A stretch of DNA of 64,000 bases. Origin: Przewalskia tangutica (taxonomy: Eukaryota; Streptophyta; Magnoliopsida; Solanales; Solanaceae). The notes below the pieces were generated by a model. The model was not told the origin of the DNA. It saw nothing but the letters and a program-made list of their open reading frames with translations, and searched no databases. Shown here piece after piece: positions 49,005 through 60,828 of the stretch (positions are counted from its first letter, which is position 1; every line of letters begins with the position of its first letter). Location of the stretch: positions 75,012,093-75,076,092 of the forward strand of contig CM056738.1 in NCBI GenBank assembly GCA_029844215.1, read 5' to 3'. The translations under genes and the position numbers were made by a program.

Positions 49005-49395
49005 AATTCATCATCTATTATATATACATAAAATAAAATTAACGTGGTTTCTTGGCAAAGAGTGATGTGCGAATGATCCCCTTCCGCCTCTCAAGCTCTA
49101 CTATCCGATCAAATTAAGATAAATTTAACCATTTCTTTAAATTGTCGTATGTATAATTTAAATTCATCAGAATATAGAGTAATGGTACGTAAGTAACTAG
49201 ATTAAGTATTGAAGAAAGCTTGAAGAAGTAGTCACAATCAGTTTTAGAATGCTTCATGCCGGTTCATAGGAATTTGACAGCTTTGTTCAAATTTTATATA
49301 TGTATTAAAATATTCACTAAGTATTTATAAATATTTGAATGTGAATTTAATTATTATTATATTTTAATTTAAAATCGTTATAAGAACTCATTAAA

Positions 49396-49545
49396 CCCGC
49401 AAGGGTTGAATGAGTTGGTTGAGTGAGTGGCTTCCCACATGGGAGACCTGGGATCGATTTCCCTCATCAACAACTTTCTTAATCAGAGTTCATCGCACCG
49501 AACTTATCTAGACATCTTTTGTATGATTTGGATAGTGTTACGCAA
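49396..49545 (+). mobile_element. tRNA-derived SINE
   Basis: A box (TTGGTTGAGTGAGTGGC) and B box (GGGATCGATTTCC) lie about 35 bp apart in a tRNA-like head that starts AACCCGCAAGGGTTG. The 3' end and TSD are not resolved, so the right edge is approximate. Confidence 0.7.
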
Positions 49546-49616
49546 CCGGGTGTGAAATTGGAACACTTCAAGGAAAGCAAAGGTCAAGGGAGACTAGTTG
49601 ACAAGAGGGGGCAAGT

Positions 49617-49798
49617 GAATGGAAGTGATGAGGAAGCTTCAATTTTGACATACTTTTGACTTGTCTTAGTAGGAAAAAAAGAAAAAAACGTTCCAACTAG
49701 AATATGAATGAAAGTGATGACGAAGCTTCAATTTTGACAAGTCAATTTCTACGTACTTTTGACTTCTTAGTAGAAAAAAAGAAAAAAACGTTCCAACT
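49617..49798. repeat. Two-copy tandem duplication
   Basis: Units 49617-49698 and 49706-49798 share 'gaagcttcaattttgaca', 'tacttttgact' and 'aaaaaacgttccaact'. The second has a small insertion. No coding meaning is seen. Confidence 0.85.
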
Positions 49799-51289
49799 AT
49801 TTATCATGTGCCAACAATTGTGATGTTGATGGTGACTTGGGGAGACTTTTCATCCGTTTGAATTTTGATATTTCTTGCTTTCAAATTACACAACCATTAA
49901 AATATTTAGCATTAGATAGGGAAAATATGAGGTCATATGAGATTACCTTTTCTACTGCAGTTGTACTTTGTTTTCATATGCGTTTAAGTACTAGTTAGTA
50001 GTTACTAGTAAAAGAATATGTAAATGTCTTTCATTGATTATTGTATGTAGTGTTATATAATTATTTATATGGCTCAGACTAGATAACTAATTTTTCTAAT
50101 TAACCCCAAAGGAAGGACGGTAGGTGGTGGTACGTTCATATTATCATCATTATTATACGTATTATTGCGGAATTTAATATAGTAACAAGCTAGTATTATA
50201 AATAAATCTTTATAGAAGTCTTGATATAAGATTATTGTCATTTTTTATGATTAATACAGTCTATAACCTTTTCAGAATTTTAACATCATAATCATAGATA
50301 TCCTACTACTCAAAATTATAACTATAGAAATTAACTTATCAGAAATATAATTAAAAATATATAGTAGATAAATCGTACCTTTTGTAGAACCTTTGGATCA
50401 CCGGAAGTCTCAACTCATCCTGGCACCTTCCCCTTCGCTTCCTCGCATTATGTGTACTATTCTCCTAGATGCTTATGAGTCCTCTACAGGTTTTTCTAAA
50501 ATTCCAGCAAAAGTCAGGGTTCTACTACTGATATGTGTTTAACTATAAGTTCTTCAAAGTTTATCTCTTGCTATTATGATTAAGTGAAGTAGTTTTTCTA
50601 AGATTATGATATTATTCTTCTAAGATTATAGACTGAAGGGGGTTTTTTAGCTAGACATATGTTAGAGAGAGAGAGAGAGTGTATATCGAAGCTTTGGAAT
50701 TTTTATTCTGATTCCAACTGATACAATGAGGCTCTAACCTCGGGGTGCTACTGATCTTACGACTCTTCATGTGCGACCTTTCGTGGTGCTACAAAGATTC
50801 ATCGACTTTACTATTCACCTTTCTGATGATTTAACTCTTACTGTGCGACTTTTATTGTGGTGCTACAGTATTCAGCGGCTTTACTATTCCTGCTACAGTG
50901 AAATGCTACAGTAAAAAGTACTATTCATGCTACAGTACCAGCTAAAAAATTACATTTTTTCAAACTTTCTGAAGTCTTTGTATCCGTTGGGATCTTGATT
51001 GCTGATATTTGTTTTTGTTTGCTGATATTTTGTCCACCTGTCATGAGTGCCTGATATCATTTTGTCTTCTTGCTATCATTGATATTCCTCTGTCCTTTTT
51101 TCTACTTTTTAAAAGTTGATGTGTCTGGCATCTTTTATTTGCATCATTTTGTCCTCTTGCTATCATTTATATTCCTTTGTCCTTTTGTCATGTTCCATCT
51201 GTTTGTCTTTTGATAATATCTCTGCTATCTATGTCTTCTCTACTGTCAGTGTCTCCTTTTTTGATATGATTTTGATATTGCTGATATGA
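49799..51289. other. AT-rich spacer, no gene seen
   Basis: No credible ORF. A GA microsatellite lies at about 50664-50680. The part 50790-50945 repeats 'tgctacagt' at least four times; it may be the outer part of the viral non-coding region that follows, but this is inference. Confidence 0.45.
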
Positions 51290-51435
51290 TAATATGTTGG
51301 GCTTACTGTGATAAATCACATTGGGCCATAATATGTTGATATGTTGGGCTTACTGTGATAAATCACATTGGGCCAAGTTATTATGCTCATATATTGCGCT
51401 TATTGTGATAAATCACATTGGGCCAAACTGTTATG
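51290..51435 (-). repeat. Three tandem repeats in pararetrovirus non-coding region
   Basis: Three copies, starting near 51292, 51341 and 51393, of a 50-55 bp unit built on 'ttgggcttactgtgataaat' and 'cacattgggcca'. Each has the perfect inverted repeat TGTGAT-AA-ATCACA. They lie downstream of the last viral ORF in viral sense. Confidence 0.8.
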
Positions 51436-51554
51436 CTCTTATGCTAGGCTTCACGTAGTTGGACTACATGTCCTAGATAGTAATAGAATGGGCTTTAACA
51501 TAGTAACACTATATTAGTCCCAAATCAGAGTAATATGATTATTAGGAGAATGGA

Positions 51555-52597
51555 TTAGAAGAATCTTCTCCTTTTGATTCTTGTTTTTCCTTGATATCCT
51601 TGAGTGCCATTGGTTTTCTTTTTTTGTTTTGTTATTATCTGATATTGTGTTATTGTTTCTTCAGCATGCTTATGTTTTAGATTAATAATCCTGTTTAACA
51701 TGTTGGTAAGTTCTATAGTGTCCTGGGTTAATATGTCATGGTTGTAGTACATGGTGACCAGTTCTTCAACTTCTTCACCTTTGTATTTCCAATCATACTT
51801 TCCTTTCCGACCTTTATTATATCTTCTATCCGGGATGTTAAGGTTGATAGTCCAATTGCTCTCTTATTGCTGAGCCATTTCTGAAACTGGTTAATCTTAC
51901 AAGGCATTTCTTTCTTCAAGTCTTCACTTTCTTCACTGATATTGCTATTTCTTCATGCCTTGAAAAGTTGGCATAAAATAATAGGTTTACCTGTTAGGTC
52001 TGTGGAAGCATCAAAGATTTGTATACCATATATTCCTGAGCCAAATGACTCCATCATAGACTGGACTGATCTAATAAGAACACTTGGTAATTTTGAAATG
52101 CTATTAAGGGTATTATCTACCATAATTTTATCCAAAAATCCATATTTAAATAGTTTGTAGGTAATATTGGGATTAGCTTTCTCTAGGCATAAATACCATG
52201 GATATTTGCTGAATTTAGAACTTCGCAAAATATTGGGATTTGATTTATAATTGTAAAACTTGGTAATATCCTCAAAAGCGGTTATATGTTCGGGTGAGAA
52301 TGTTAACCTTTCGGTCATTGATATTGGTATTGGCTGGGATGTTGTTGGTATTCCTACTAATTTAGAATAAGTGGGAGTGTCTGTGGTATTCTTTGGAGAG
52401 GTTTTTGGAGAGTCTCTTAGGCTTTTATAGGTTTGATAATCTGATAGACATTCTTTGAGTTGGTTGAGAAGTCGGGTACTATTTCTGACAAGTTGTTCTT
52501 GTTCTTGTTGTTTGGTAATAATGAGTTGTTCATTCTGGATGATTTCGCTCATCATATTACTCATATAATCTTCAAAGTTGTCACTGTTGATTGACAT
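51555..52597 (-). pseudogene. Endogenous pararetrovirus ORF4-like (transactivator position)
   Basis: Begins at an ATG at 52597 that overlaps the end of the RNase H ORF by 17 bp, as in caulimovirids where the transactivator/inclusion-body gene follows pol. The first 214 codons are open (Gln-rich coiled-coil-like start, then a folded part with YPWYLCLEKANPN); the rest continues in two other frames to a basic end at 51555. The combined length of about 347 codons fits the position. The function is inferred from gene order. The copy cannot make a full protein. Confidence 0.72.
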
Positions 52598-54719
52598 CTT
52601 GATACCTGCTTAAGAAATCTGCTAGAAGATTTTTAGTTCCAGATATATTTTTGACAGTAAAATCATAACAACAAAAGAATGATTGCCATTTTCGTCTTTT
52701 ATTTAATTCTGGTAAAAGATCTATCTTATTGGTAATAAATGATTTTACCTGTGTATTATCAGTTCTAACAATGAACTTTACTGGTAGTAGATGATAATGA
52801 AATTGTTTTATTCCAAACTTTACTGCTAATAGTTCCTTTTCGTTGATATGATAATTCTTTTCATTTGATTTCCAAGTTCCACCTCCATATCCACATATCA
52901 AAGGTTTCTCTTTATCCATGTCATCTTTATCATAGGCTATGAGGACAACTCCCCATCCTATATCACTTGCATCTTTGAAGAGTTCTAGTTGATCCTTATC
53001 TGTTGGTATTCGATGTTTTGGTAGATTTTCAATTTTCTCTTTAATATTTTTTATTGCTTTAGTATGTTCTTCTTTCCATTCAAACACTTTATTTTTTCCT
53101 TTTATCAAATCTTGCAATGGTTTTCTTAGAGCTGGTAAGTCTTTTATATGATCAGAGACAATTTATTAGTCCTAAAAACTGTTGTACTTCTTTTTTACTT
53201 TCTAGTTTTTCCTTAATTTTTTTTTATTTTTGTTACAATGTGTTCTTGTAATTGTAATCCATCTTTATTTATGACATATCCTAGGTATTCTATATTATTT
53301 GTAAAAATTTCAGACTTCTTTTCGGATAATAAGATTCCATGTTGTTTTACAGTTTTTATGAATTCTTCTAAATGTTTTATATGATCTCCTAGAGTATCAC
53401 TATATAATATATATTAGTATGTCATCTACATATACTATACAATATTCTGTTAATTTTCTAAATACTTGGTCCATTCTTCTTTGGAATATTTGTGGTACAT
53501 TTTTTAATCCAAAGGGTAGTGCATTCCATTCATAGTGTCCTTGAGGGGCACTAAAGGCTGTTAAAGATTTTGATTCTTTAGTTAATTTTATTTGCCAAAA
53601 TTCGCTTTTACAATCAAACTTACTAAACCATTTTTTATTTCCTAACATGTTAATACGATTTCTTTTATATGGCAAAATGTATCCATCAAATATTGTCTTC
53701 TTATTTAATTCTCTATAGTCTATTACCATTCTAGCCTTTCCTCGCTTTTGTTCACTGTGTTTTCTTACTAGGAAGGCTGGGTTACTATGTGAGCTTTTAC
53801 TTTCTTGTATCATCTTTAAATCTTATAATTCTTTCAACTGAGTTTCAAATTCTTTTTGGTCTATCGGACTATACCTGATAGGCTTACATCTGACTATGTC
53901 ATTAGGGTTTATTTGTTTTATCTCAGCATATATTTTTTCTTTCTCCCATAATTGTGTAGGGTTTTCCCCAAAGTTTACTTTTTATAATCCAATATATTTT
54001 TCTTTTAGTAATTGTAGATTATTATCCCTGTCTATTCTATTACACAATCTCAGTGTTTGTATTGGTAATATACTTCTTAGTATAACTCATCTATTACATG
54101 GAGTTTGTAAACTTAAGGTGCTATTGTTTATAACTTGTGTTTTAAAATAATCTAAGAAATTATTTCCTAATAACACTTGTTGACTCATATTATTATCTTG
54201 GTATACTATTGGTAATTTGAACGTTATTTTTCCTAACATTATCCTCATGTTTTCTGCTACAGTTTCTAATTCTTTTGATTGCTCATTAAATCATGTTACT
54301 CTTATCCTGTGTGTTCTAGATTTCTTCCATTTATGAGATTCTAACACTTCTTTATTTATTAAGCACATATCTGCTCCACTATTGATAAATATTTTTCTTT
54401 TTATCATTTTATTGGGTTTATATTCTATATGGGCTTCTATATAAATTGCTACCATCTTATTATTTATAATTTCTATATTTCTTTCTGTAAATTCATTTAT
54501 TCTGAATTATTTTCACTATATGAGTAAATATCTTCATTGCCTGAATAATTATTTATATAGTTAATATTTCCTGTTTCCGTATTACTTTCTTCTTCTGTTT
54601 GACTGATATATAATTCTTCATCATTATATCATTTATTATCTGTTTCTGTTATCTTTTTCACACTCATAATAAATTTTGTAGTATTTATATATTATACTCT
54701 TTTTTTCTTTAATTTTGGA
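52581..54719 (-). pseudogene. Endogenous pararetrovirus pol (protease, RT, RNase H)
   Basis: Caulimovirid replication protein. Protease-site remnant at 54375-54383 reads N-S-G where D-S/T-G is expected. RT at 53400-53813 includes MVIDYRELNKKT, LPFGLKNVPQIFQ and YVDD at 53421-53432. RNase H at 52581-53117 includes LFKDASDIGWG, EKELLAVKFG and LLADFLSRY. Frame breaks lie near 54500, 54300, 53990, 53820, 53395 and 53130. Closest in style to solendoviruses (tobacco vein clearing type), by recognition only. No integrase is present, as expected for this family. Confidence 0.85.
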
Positions 54720-54723
54720 CATT

Positions 54724-55410
54724 TAAAGTGAAGTTAGTGAGCCGTATGATGGGCAACTAGGCTGGAGGACTGATACTATAAGTAGGACAAAGGCCTTAGA
54801 ATATGAGAAAGGGTTTAGCTTGAAGCTTCTTTCCTTAGCAGTCAAGCAGCAAGCAGCTCGAGCGAATGCGAGAGGAGCTAAAAGCAAAAAGACTGAGGCT
54901 GAGATTGAGCCCATGACCTGCCTTTACTGCCAATCCGCTATCACCATCCGCTGCTTGTTGGTGGAAAGTTTTGTTAGAAATTCTGCCTTATTCCATGAGA
55001 TCGGGTAGAGAATTGAGGATGGAATCTGGCTGACGTTCCTTTGTAAGCCTGGACTTAGAATGAGGAAGTATAGAAGAAAGCCTAGAGGCAAGGGCGTTCA
55101 GCCACTTGCTTGACTATAAAGTTGGAAAGGGTCCAACTCTTCCTAAAATTGTTAGAGATCTAGTGGGGAAAAGATCTTGCTGCGGAATCACCGTATCGAA
55201 AATGACTGAATGAAATAGTGGAGTCTTAATAAGAGTAAGGATCGAACACCCGATTCCGGCCATCATATTAGCAAATAAACGTATTCCTGAGCTTAATGCT
55301 CGAAAACAATAAGGCTCACTATCTGGCTGGAAAAGATGGTCCGGAAGCTTCCTTTCTCCCAACAAGCAAGACGAGATCACCACTTCTCTGCCATTTTTCA
55401 TTGCAATTCC
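54724..55410. other. Mitochondrial-like insert (NUMT) in pararetrovirus
   Basis: About 690 bp whose texture (balanced GC, purine-rich 'gaggcaagggcgttcagcc' style) differs sharply from the AT-rich virus on both sides. On the - strand 55254-55305 encodes CFRALSSGIRLFANMMAG, a hallmark of plant mitochondrial ATP synthase subunit 6. Neighbouring sequence looks like mitochondrial intergenic or chimeric ORF DNA. It sits between viral sequence that stops at a Cys-rich word and viral sequence that resumes with CPKL, so it interrupts the coat-protein zinc finger. Confidence 0.75.
55254..55305 (-). pseudogene. atp6: atp6 fragment inside mitochondrial insert
   Basis: The encoded stretch RALSSGIRLFANMMAG is the conserved subunit-a helix of ATP6. 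The sequences on either side are not ATP6-like, suggesting a chimeric mitochondrial locus or a shuffled insert. Confidence 0.7.
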
Positions 55411-56805
55411 ATCATTTACATTCTTTAGGTGCTTCTTTTTCTAAGGGTTTTACATATTTTTTTTGTCTAAATTTTCTCTTATTTTTGAATATTTTCCTAC
55501 TTTCAGGTGTATTCTTATATTTTCTAAATCTCTTAAATCTTCTTTTCCTATAAGATCTATAATACGGGTTATCATAATTTTTGTCATAATTCTTAGACCT
55601 TTTAAACGATTTTCTCTTATATTTGTTAAATTAATTTTTATGTTTTTAATACTTACGTTCTGTCATCACATCCAAATACTAATCTTCTTTCTGTGAATTC
55701 ACATATTTCTCTTAGTCCTAGTTTCTTATCTTTTTTAACTTTCTGTTGTATTCTATATTCTTCACATTTTCTCATTAAATATGCTCGTAGTACTCTTATT
55801 CTTTCTCCTAATGTATTTTCTTTTGGTTCTAATTAACTATATTCTTTAGATACTTCTATATTATATGGTATTGGTAATTGATCATAATATAGTTGTTGAT
55901 ATATTGATCATTCTTGTGGTAGGAATATTGCTTCATAAAAGAATTTAGTAAAACTTATTGTATATTCCAGTAGTTTATTAATCTTGCAACATTTCATGTT
56001 ATTTAGATTCATTATTATTTCTGTTTTTCTTTCAGCAAATACATTTTCTCTGGCTACTAACCATCTTTCTCCTAGAAATTCTCTTTTTAATACCATATCA
56101 AATATCATTAGTATAGCTTTCCAATATTTTGCATGATGAAATATTTCTCCTCTTAGTTGGTATGATATTGATTCCATCCAAAATGCTACTTTTCCAATTA
56201 ATGTTTTAGATATTAAATCATAAATATATTCTAAGTCGTCAGTATGTGTAGAACTCATTACTTCTATATACATTCCACTATTCCAATCATTTATTCTTCT
56301 ACTAATTTCTTGTTCATCATAAACATTATCTAAATCTAAGAAATATCCATTGATGTTTACTCCTTGTGCCATTGATCCTATAAATTCATTGAATTCTGTT
56401 CGTTGTCCTATTGGTATGTGTTCTGGTAATCTATTATGTTTTCTTGTTATTACTTCTAAAGCAAGGTCGATCATTTTTTCTTCTGGGTAGTCATTTGCAT
56501 CTTGATTTACTATATTGTCTGATTCTATTTATCTTCCACATCCTTTCAGGTTCTTCTTCTATAATTGCATTTACTCTTTTCATTTTTTAAGGCTTCTGTT
56601 ATCTGGTTATTTTCTTTTTCTATTTCTGAATTATCTTCATCACTTATTTCTTCTACTAATTTTGCTACTTGTGTTGTTTCTTCTCTAATAGTGCTAGTTT
56701 CTTCTTTGTCAGTGCTACTGCTATTATTTACATCGCTGCTATTAGTAAAATTTGCATCGCTTGTTTTGTATAATCTTTTTACTTTCCTTTTTTCTTTTAA
56801 TAAGG
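55411..56805 (-). pseudogene. Endogenous pararetrovirus coat-protein region
   Basis: From the right: an acidic Ser/Glu-rich N-terminal part (56546-56805, e.g. VEEISDEDNSEIEKEN); a 188-codon open central part at 55908-56474 (LPEHIPIGQRTEF, FLDLDNVYDEQE, WNSGMYIEV) resembling solendovirus-type coat proteins; and a strongly basic Lys/Arg-rich part at about 55440-55700 leading into a Cys motif. Stops and shifts separate the parts. The order acidic, core, basic, zinc knuckle is that of caulimovirid coat proteins. I saw no movement-protein domain between it and pol. Confidence 0.7.
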
Positions 56806-56811
56806 TGACTT

Positions 56812-56857
56812 GAAGGACGACTAAAAATCGTCCCCTTTGAAGCGATTTGTTGTAGTG
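56812..56857 (-). mobile_element. CACTA-like transposon terminus (fragment)
   Basis: On the - strand it starts CACTACAACAAATCGC and carries a subterminal hairpin (GGGACGATTTTTAGTCGTCC). It abuts the pararetrovirus coat region. No partner end was found. Confidence 0.45.
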
Positions 56858-56872
56858 TTTCGCATATGTGCG

Positions 56873-58201
56873 TGTTAGGCATATTTTATATACATTTTTT
56901 GAGTCATTTTTAGTTAATATTTTTCCCATTTTCGTTGAAATTAGTATCGTTTTAGGGTCGCTTTTCTTTCTTTTGAGTCACAACGGTCCTAAATGGAGAA
57001 ATGACAAAAAGAAGATGAAATGAGCATAATTGAGATGGAATTGCACACTAAAAGGGCCAAGAAATGAAGCCTAAGAAGTCCCGGGAAGCATAGAAGAAAT
57101 CTGACGAAGTCAGGACGGAAAAAAGACACAAAACCGAAAAAAATGCCCGAAGACACCACAGGCGCCGCGGCGCCTGCCAGCAGCGCCGCAGCACTAAATG
57201 TCCTGCACTGTCTGATTTTTTCGCAGGAGTTTCAGCGCCGTGGAGCCAGCCTGCAGCGCCACGGCGCCGACGCAGGATTTCTGATTTTTGGGCCGAATTT
57301 CAGAGGGTTAAAAGGGTCGGAAGCGCAAGTTTTCTCAAGTATAAAAACCTAAAACCCTGCTCATTAGCTTGGACAACCTGATACATATTCCACAACACAA
57401 CCCTTGGAGGCTACAATTGGAGACATAGTTCTAAGTATTTTCTTTTTCTTTTCTTTATTTCAATTCAGTTCATGTTGGATTTTGTATTAGTTCTTAGCAT
57501 GTCTATGGCTAGGAGCTAAACACTTTATTAGGGCTTTCCTATTGAATCGCTTGAAACTCTTATTCATGAATTAATGCATTAGTTTGGTTTCTTCTTCACT
57601 TGATTAAGATTTATTCAATATTGGTATGAATGTTTGATAGTTAACTGATCACTAATTATCATAATCTATACAATTTCGAATCAAGAACCGAGAGGAGAGA
57701 TTTGGATATGTTGTAATTGAATAGACATAGGTTAAAATCGCGGACGAAAGTGCCCCGATACTTGTGTAGCATTATAGGTTATTGTTCTTAATCCTCCTAT
57801 GTGGTAAAACCTATCATAGAAATATAGAAGGTTTCTGCACTGGGGTTGAGTGATTATATATCCTAACCGGAATATAAGACAGTCTAGTTAACCTGTTATC
57901 TTAAGGTAGAAGAAGAAGTCATTCTTGTTACATTAAGGATTGAAAAAAGTGGATAGTCGATGATATTGGAAGCCCTATTTCCATCATACCTGATTAAACC
58001 AAAGTAATTTAGTTTAATTGTTGCAATTACTCTAGTAGTGTTAGATAAAAACTCAAATCAGTCATCGTTTGCCAAATAGATAACCTAGAATAGATGTTCG
58101 GTAATTAGAAACCAGTCTCTGTGGACGATATTCGGTCTTACCAGACTATATTACTTGTAACGATACGTACACTTACGTGAACAATTGGAAATCGGCTAAC
58201 A
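56873..58201 (+). mobile_element. Athila-type solo LTR with TSD
   Basis: 1,329 bp from TGTTAG to CTAACA (perfect inverted ends), flanked by the identical 5 bp gtgcg at 56868-56872 and 58202-58206. No primer site, gag or pol adjoins, so it is a solo LTR left by unequal recombination. It is colinear with the LTR at 34293 and, inverted, with 58233-59636. It contains a GC-rich block at 57155-57275 and a TATA-like word (TATAAAAACC) near 57340. Confidence 0.87.
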
Positions 58202-58232
58202 GTGCGTCAGTGATATATTTGTAATTAAGAAC

Positions 58233-59636
58233 TGATGCGCGATTAGATGCACACACTTTTAAACGCAAGTGCACGTTATCGTATCAAGTAGTATAGTCTT
58301 AGATAAGACCGAATATCGTCCTCTAGGATTAGGGTCCAAGTATCAGTTATCTATTTTCTAGTATCTATTTGGTGAATTAATGATTGATTGTTTGGTTTGT
58401 AACTAAGAGTTATGAAAGCTAATTAAATATAAAGATTTAATTCAGATGTGATGAGAATAGGGCTTCTATGTATCCTCACTATCCGCTTATGCTACTTACT
58501 AATGCATTACTTATGGTGTTCTTCTTTTGGAGAAAGCAGTTTCTGAAATCGTTTTATACTCCCGTTAGGGTTATATAAACACTCAACCCCAGTATTGTTC
58601 CTTACCTAACTTTCGCTGATAAGGGTAACGCTATAGGAGGATTAAGCACAAAAACCTAGTTGACCGTCACGCACAATGCGCAAAATTAGGGTTGTTAAGC
58701 CTCTCATCAACGCTACAAATCTAATTGAGGTATTTTCATCCCCAATTCAAGACCGTCTACCCAACTTACAGCATATTCACAATCCCCCCTTTTCAGAATC
58801 TGATTAGAAATCATATAGTGATAACTAGTTGTCAATTAGCTACCAAGAATTCAACTCAATTATTGGATAGATCTCTCAATAAGAATAATCACCACAAGCA
58901 TGCATTAATTTATAACATAAGGTTCAAGAAATTCAACATAGAAAGCCCTATAAGAGAATTAGTTCCTAGCCATGAATATGACAAGAACTAATTCAAAGTT
59001 CATCATGCAAAAACTGAATTAAAGAAAAGAAAAAGGAAAGAAATTACTAATGTTTAGGTCTCCAATCTCCTAGCAAGAAAATCTTGAGTTGTGCAAGAAA
59101 GGGAACCCTTGAAAACTGCCTAGGGTTCTCCTTTTATAGGTTTAAAACGTCTCCCTTCTTTTTCCTGCAGGCCTGGCCCAAAAATCCGTCAAAAGACCTA
59201 ATTTTTCCGCGTCGGCGCCGCGGCCCTGCAGATGGGCGCCGCGGCGCCGGAAGTTCTGCAATCCTTCGGGTGTTTTGGCGCCGCGGCCCTGATATCTGGC
59301 ATGCGAGGAGCCGCGGCCCAGTCTTCGCCTCGGAATAGTGGCGCGCGGCCAGTTTAAGCGCGCGGCTCGATCTTCGCACCTTCTTCGAATGATAGGCGCC
59401 GCGCCGCTTCGATCGCGAGGGCGCCGCGCGGCTGCAGGTTTTAGCCTTGTTCGCCACTTTCTGTTTTCGCTCGCATCTCCTCTTTCGCCTCTTTTGCTCC
59501 TTTTCCGCCATTTGGCCACTTTAACCACTTTGACTCAAAAGAAAGAAAAACTATCCTAATACGACATTTATATGTGCAAATGGGACAAAAGATTAATTAA
59601 ACAGACTCAAAAGGTGTATATAAAATACACCGATCA
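58233..59636 (-). repeat. 3' LTR of Athila element
   Basis: 1,404 bp, TGATCGG to CGCATCA in element sense. Homologous in inverse orientation to 56873-58201. It contains a GC-rich block at 59205-59440; the two Arg-rich ORFs over that block are composition artefacts. Confidence 0.85.
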
Positions 59637-59651
59637 AATACCCCCAAACTT
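59637..59651 (-). other. Polypurine tract of Athila element
   Basis: On the - strand AAGTTTGGGGGTATT, directly before the LTR start TGATCGG. Confidence 0.8.
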
Positions 59652-60828
59652 AACCTTTGCTCGCCCTCGAGCAAAGATAAAAAGAAAGAAATAAAATGAA
59701 AGACTCAATAAATAAGAAAATAAACAGACTCCCTGCCATTGATCACTTTTGCTGCATGAATGTTAACTAGAAAAAACATGAAGGTTAGCAGAATAATACG
59801 AGGAACATATAGCATGGAATTTCAACACATTGAGCTAGATATTTCGCAAACTCATACTTATCATGCTTTAAATGGAAGTCAGTGTACTCAAGTATGCATA
59901 TAAATTCAAAATTTCCTATGGCCTGCTTACTTGCTATTCTCCACTAATTCTGGATATACATAAAAGAGATCTTCAGGACTTTAAGGGTTGTAATGTAGGC
60001 TTAGGTAGGGGTTGGTAAAAATAGGCATTTAGGCTCATTTTTGTGTACCATAAGCTCTTTAGCTTTTCAATTTTCTCCTTTTTCTTTTGATTCTTTCCTT
60101 CACTTCAATTCTATCCTTCCCCTCTTTTGTTTTGGGAGAGTGAAGTATCTAATAATAATGAACACCCCCAAACTTAGGCTTTTGCCTGTTTCTTATTACT
60201 TTTTATTGGGGTCCAACGGGCTTATTCACTCTTTTTGTCTCTTTTTCTTTTAACACAATGTATTCCACTTTTTCATCTTTTCACTTATGGCACAATTTGT
60301 GGGAAAGTAGGGTGTCAAAGAAAAAGTTTCAATTTTTAGGCTCAATGGGGCTAACTAGTGATATTTTTACAATACGGGATCGAAAAGAATGGTAAGAATT
60401 GGCTATCAAAGAAATGCCTGAGTCATCTCCCTATCATGCATATCCTAACTATTTCGCCTCAAATAGCAAGCAGTCATAACACATAGGCATTTATCATTTA
60501 GCATACATAACTCAAGCAAGAGACTCCAAATAGACAGATTCTGTGAGTTTTTGGCATATCTAACCTAAGTGTTTAGATAGTTGCTTCCATTCCTTTACAT
60601 TATTCCACCTTACTTCACTAGGTGTTTCTAGCAACTACAGCATACATGATTTTTGACAGGCAATTATGACTCAAAAAAAGAAAAAAATTTGGTGACTCAA
60701 ATAAAAAGGCTTAAATAAAACATAACATGACATACAAATAAAACACCCCCAAACTTAAATCACACATTGTCCCCAATGTGTGCAAGACTCAAAGACAGTA
60801 AAAGAAAAAGGACACTTACAAACTTTGG
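59652..60828 (-). other. Athila 3' non-coding region
   Basis: No ORF of note. It carries 'tttgctcgccctcgagcaaa' next to the PPT and further 'cccccaaactta' words, both usual in the 3' untranslated region of Athila elements in plants. Confidence 0.6.

Noticed and set aside
54820..55401. Small ORFs on both strands in the mitochondrial-like insert as host genes
   Set aside because: They mix an atp6 fragment with unrelated sequence, have no promoter context and sit inside a dead viral gene.
59134..59528. Two overlapping Arg-rich ORFs of about 125 codons
   Set aside because: They arise from the GC-rich block of the Athila LTR, exist in two frames at once and have no domain.
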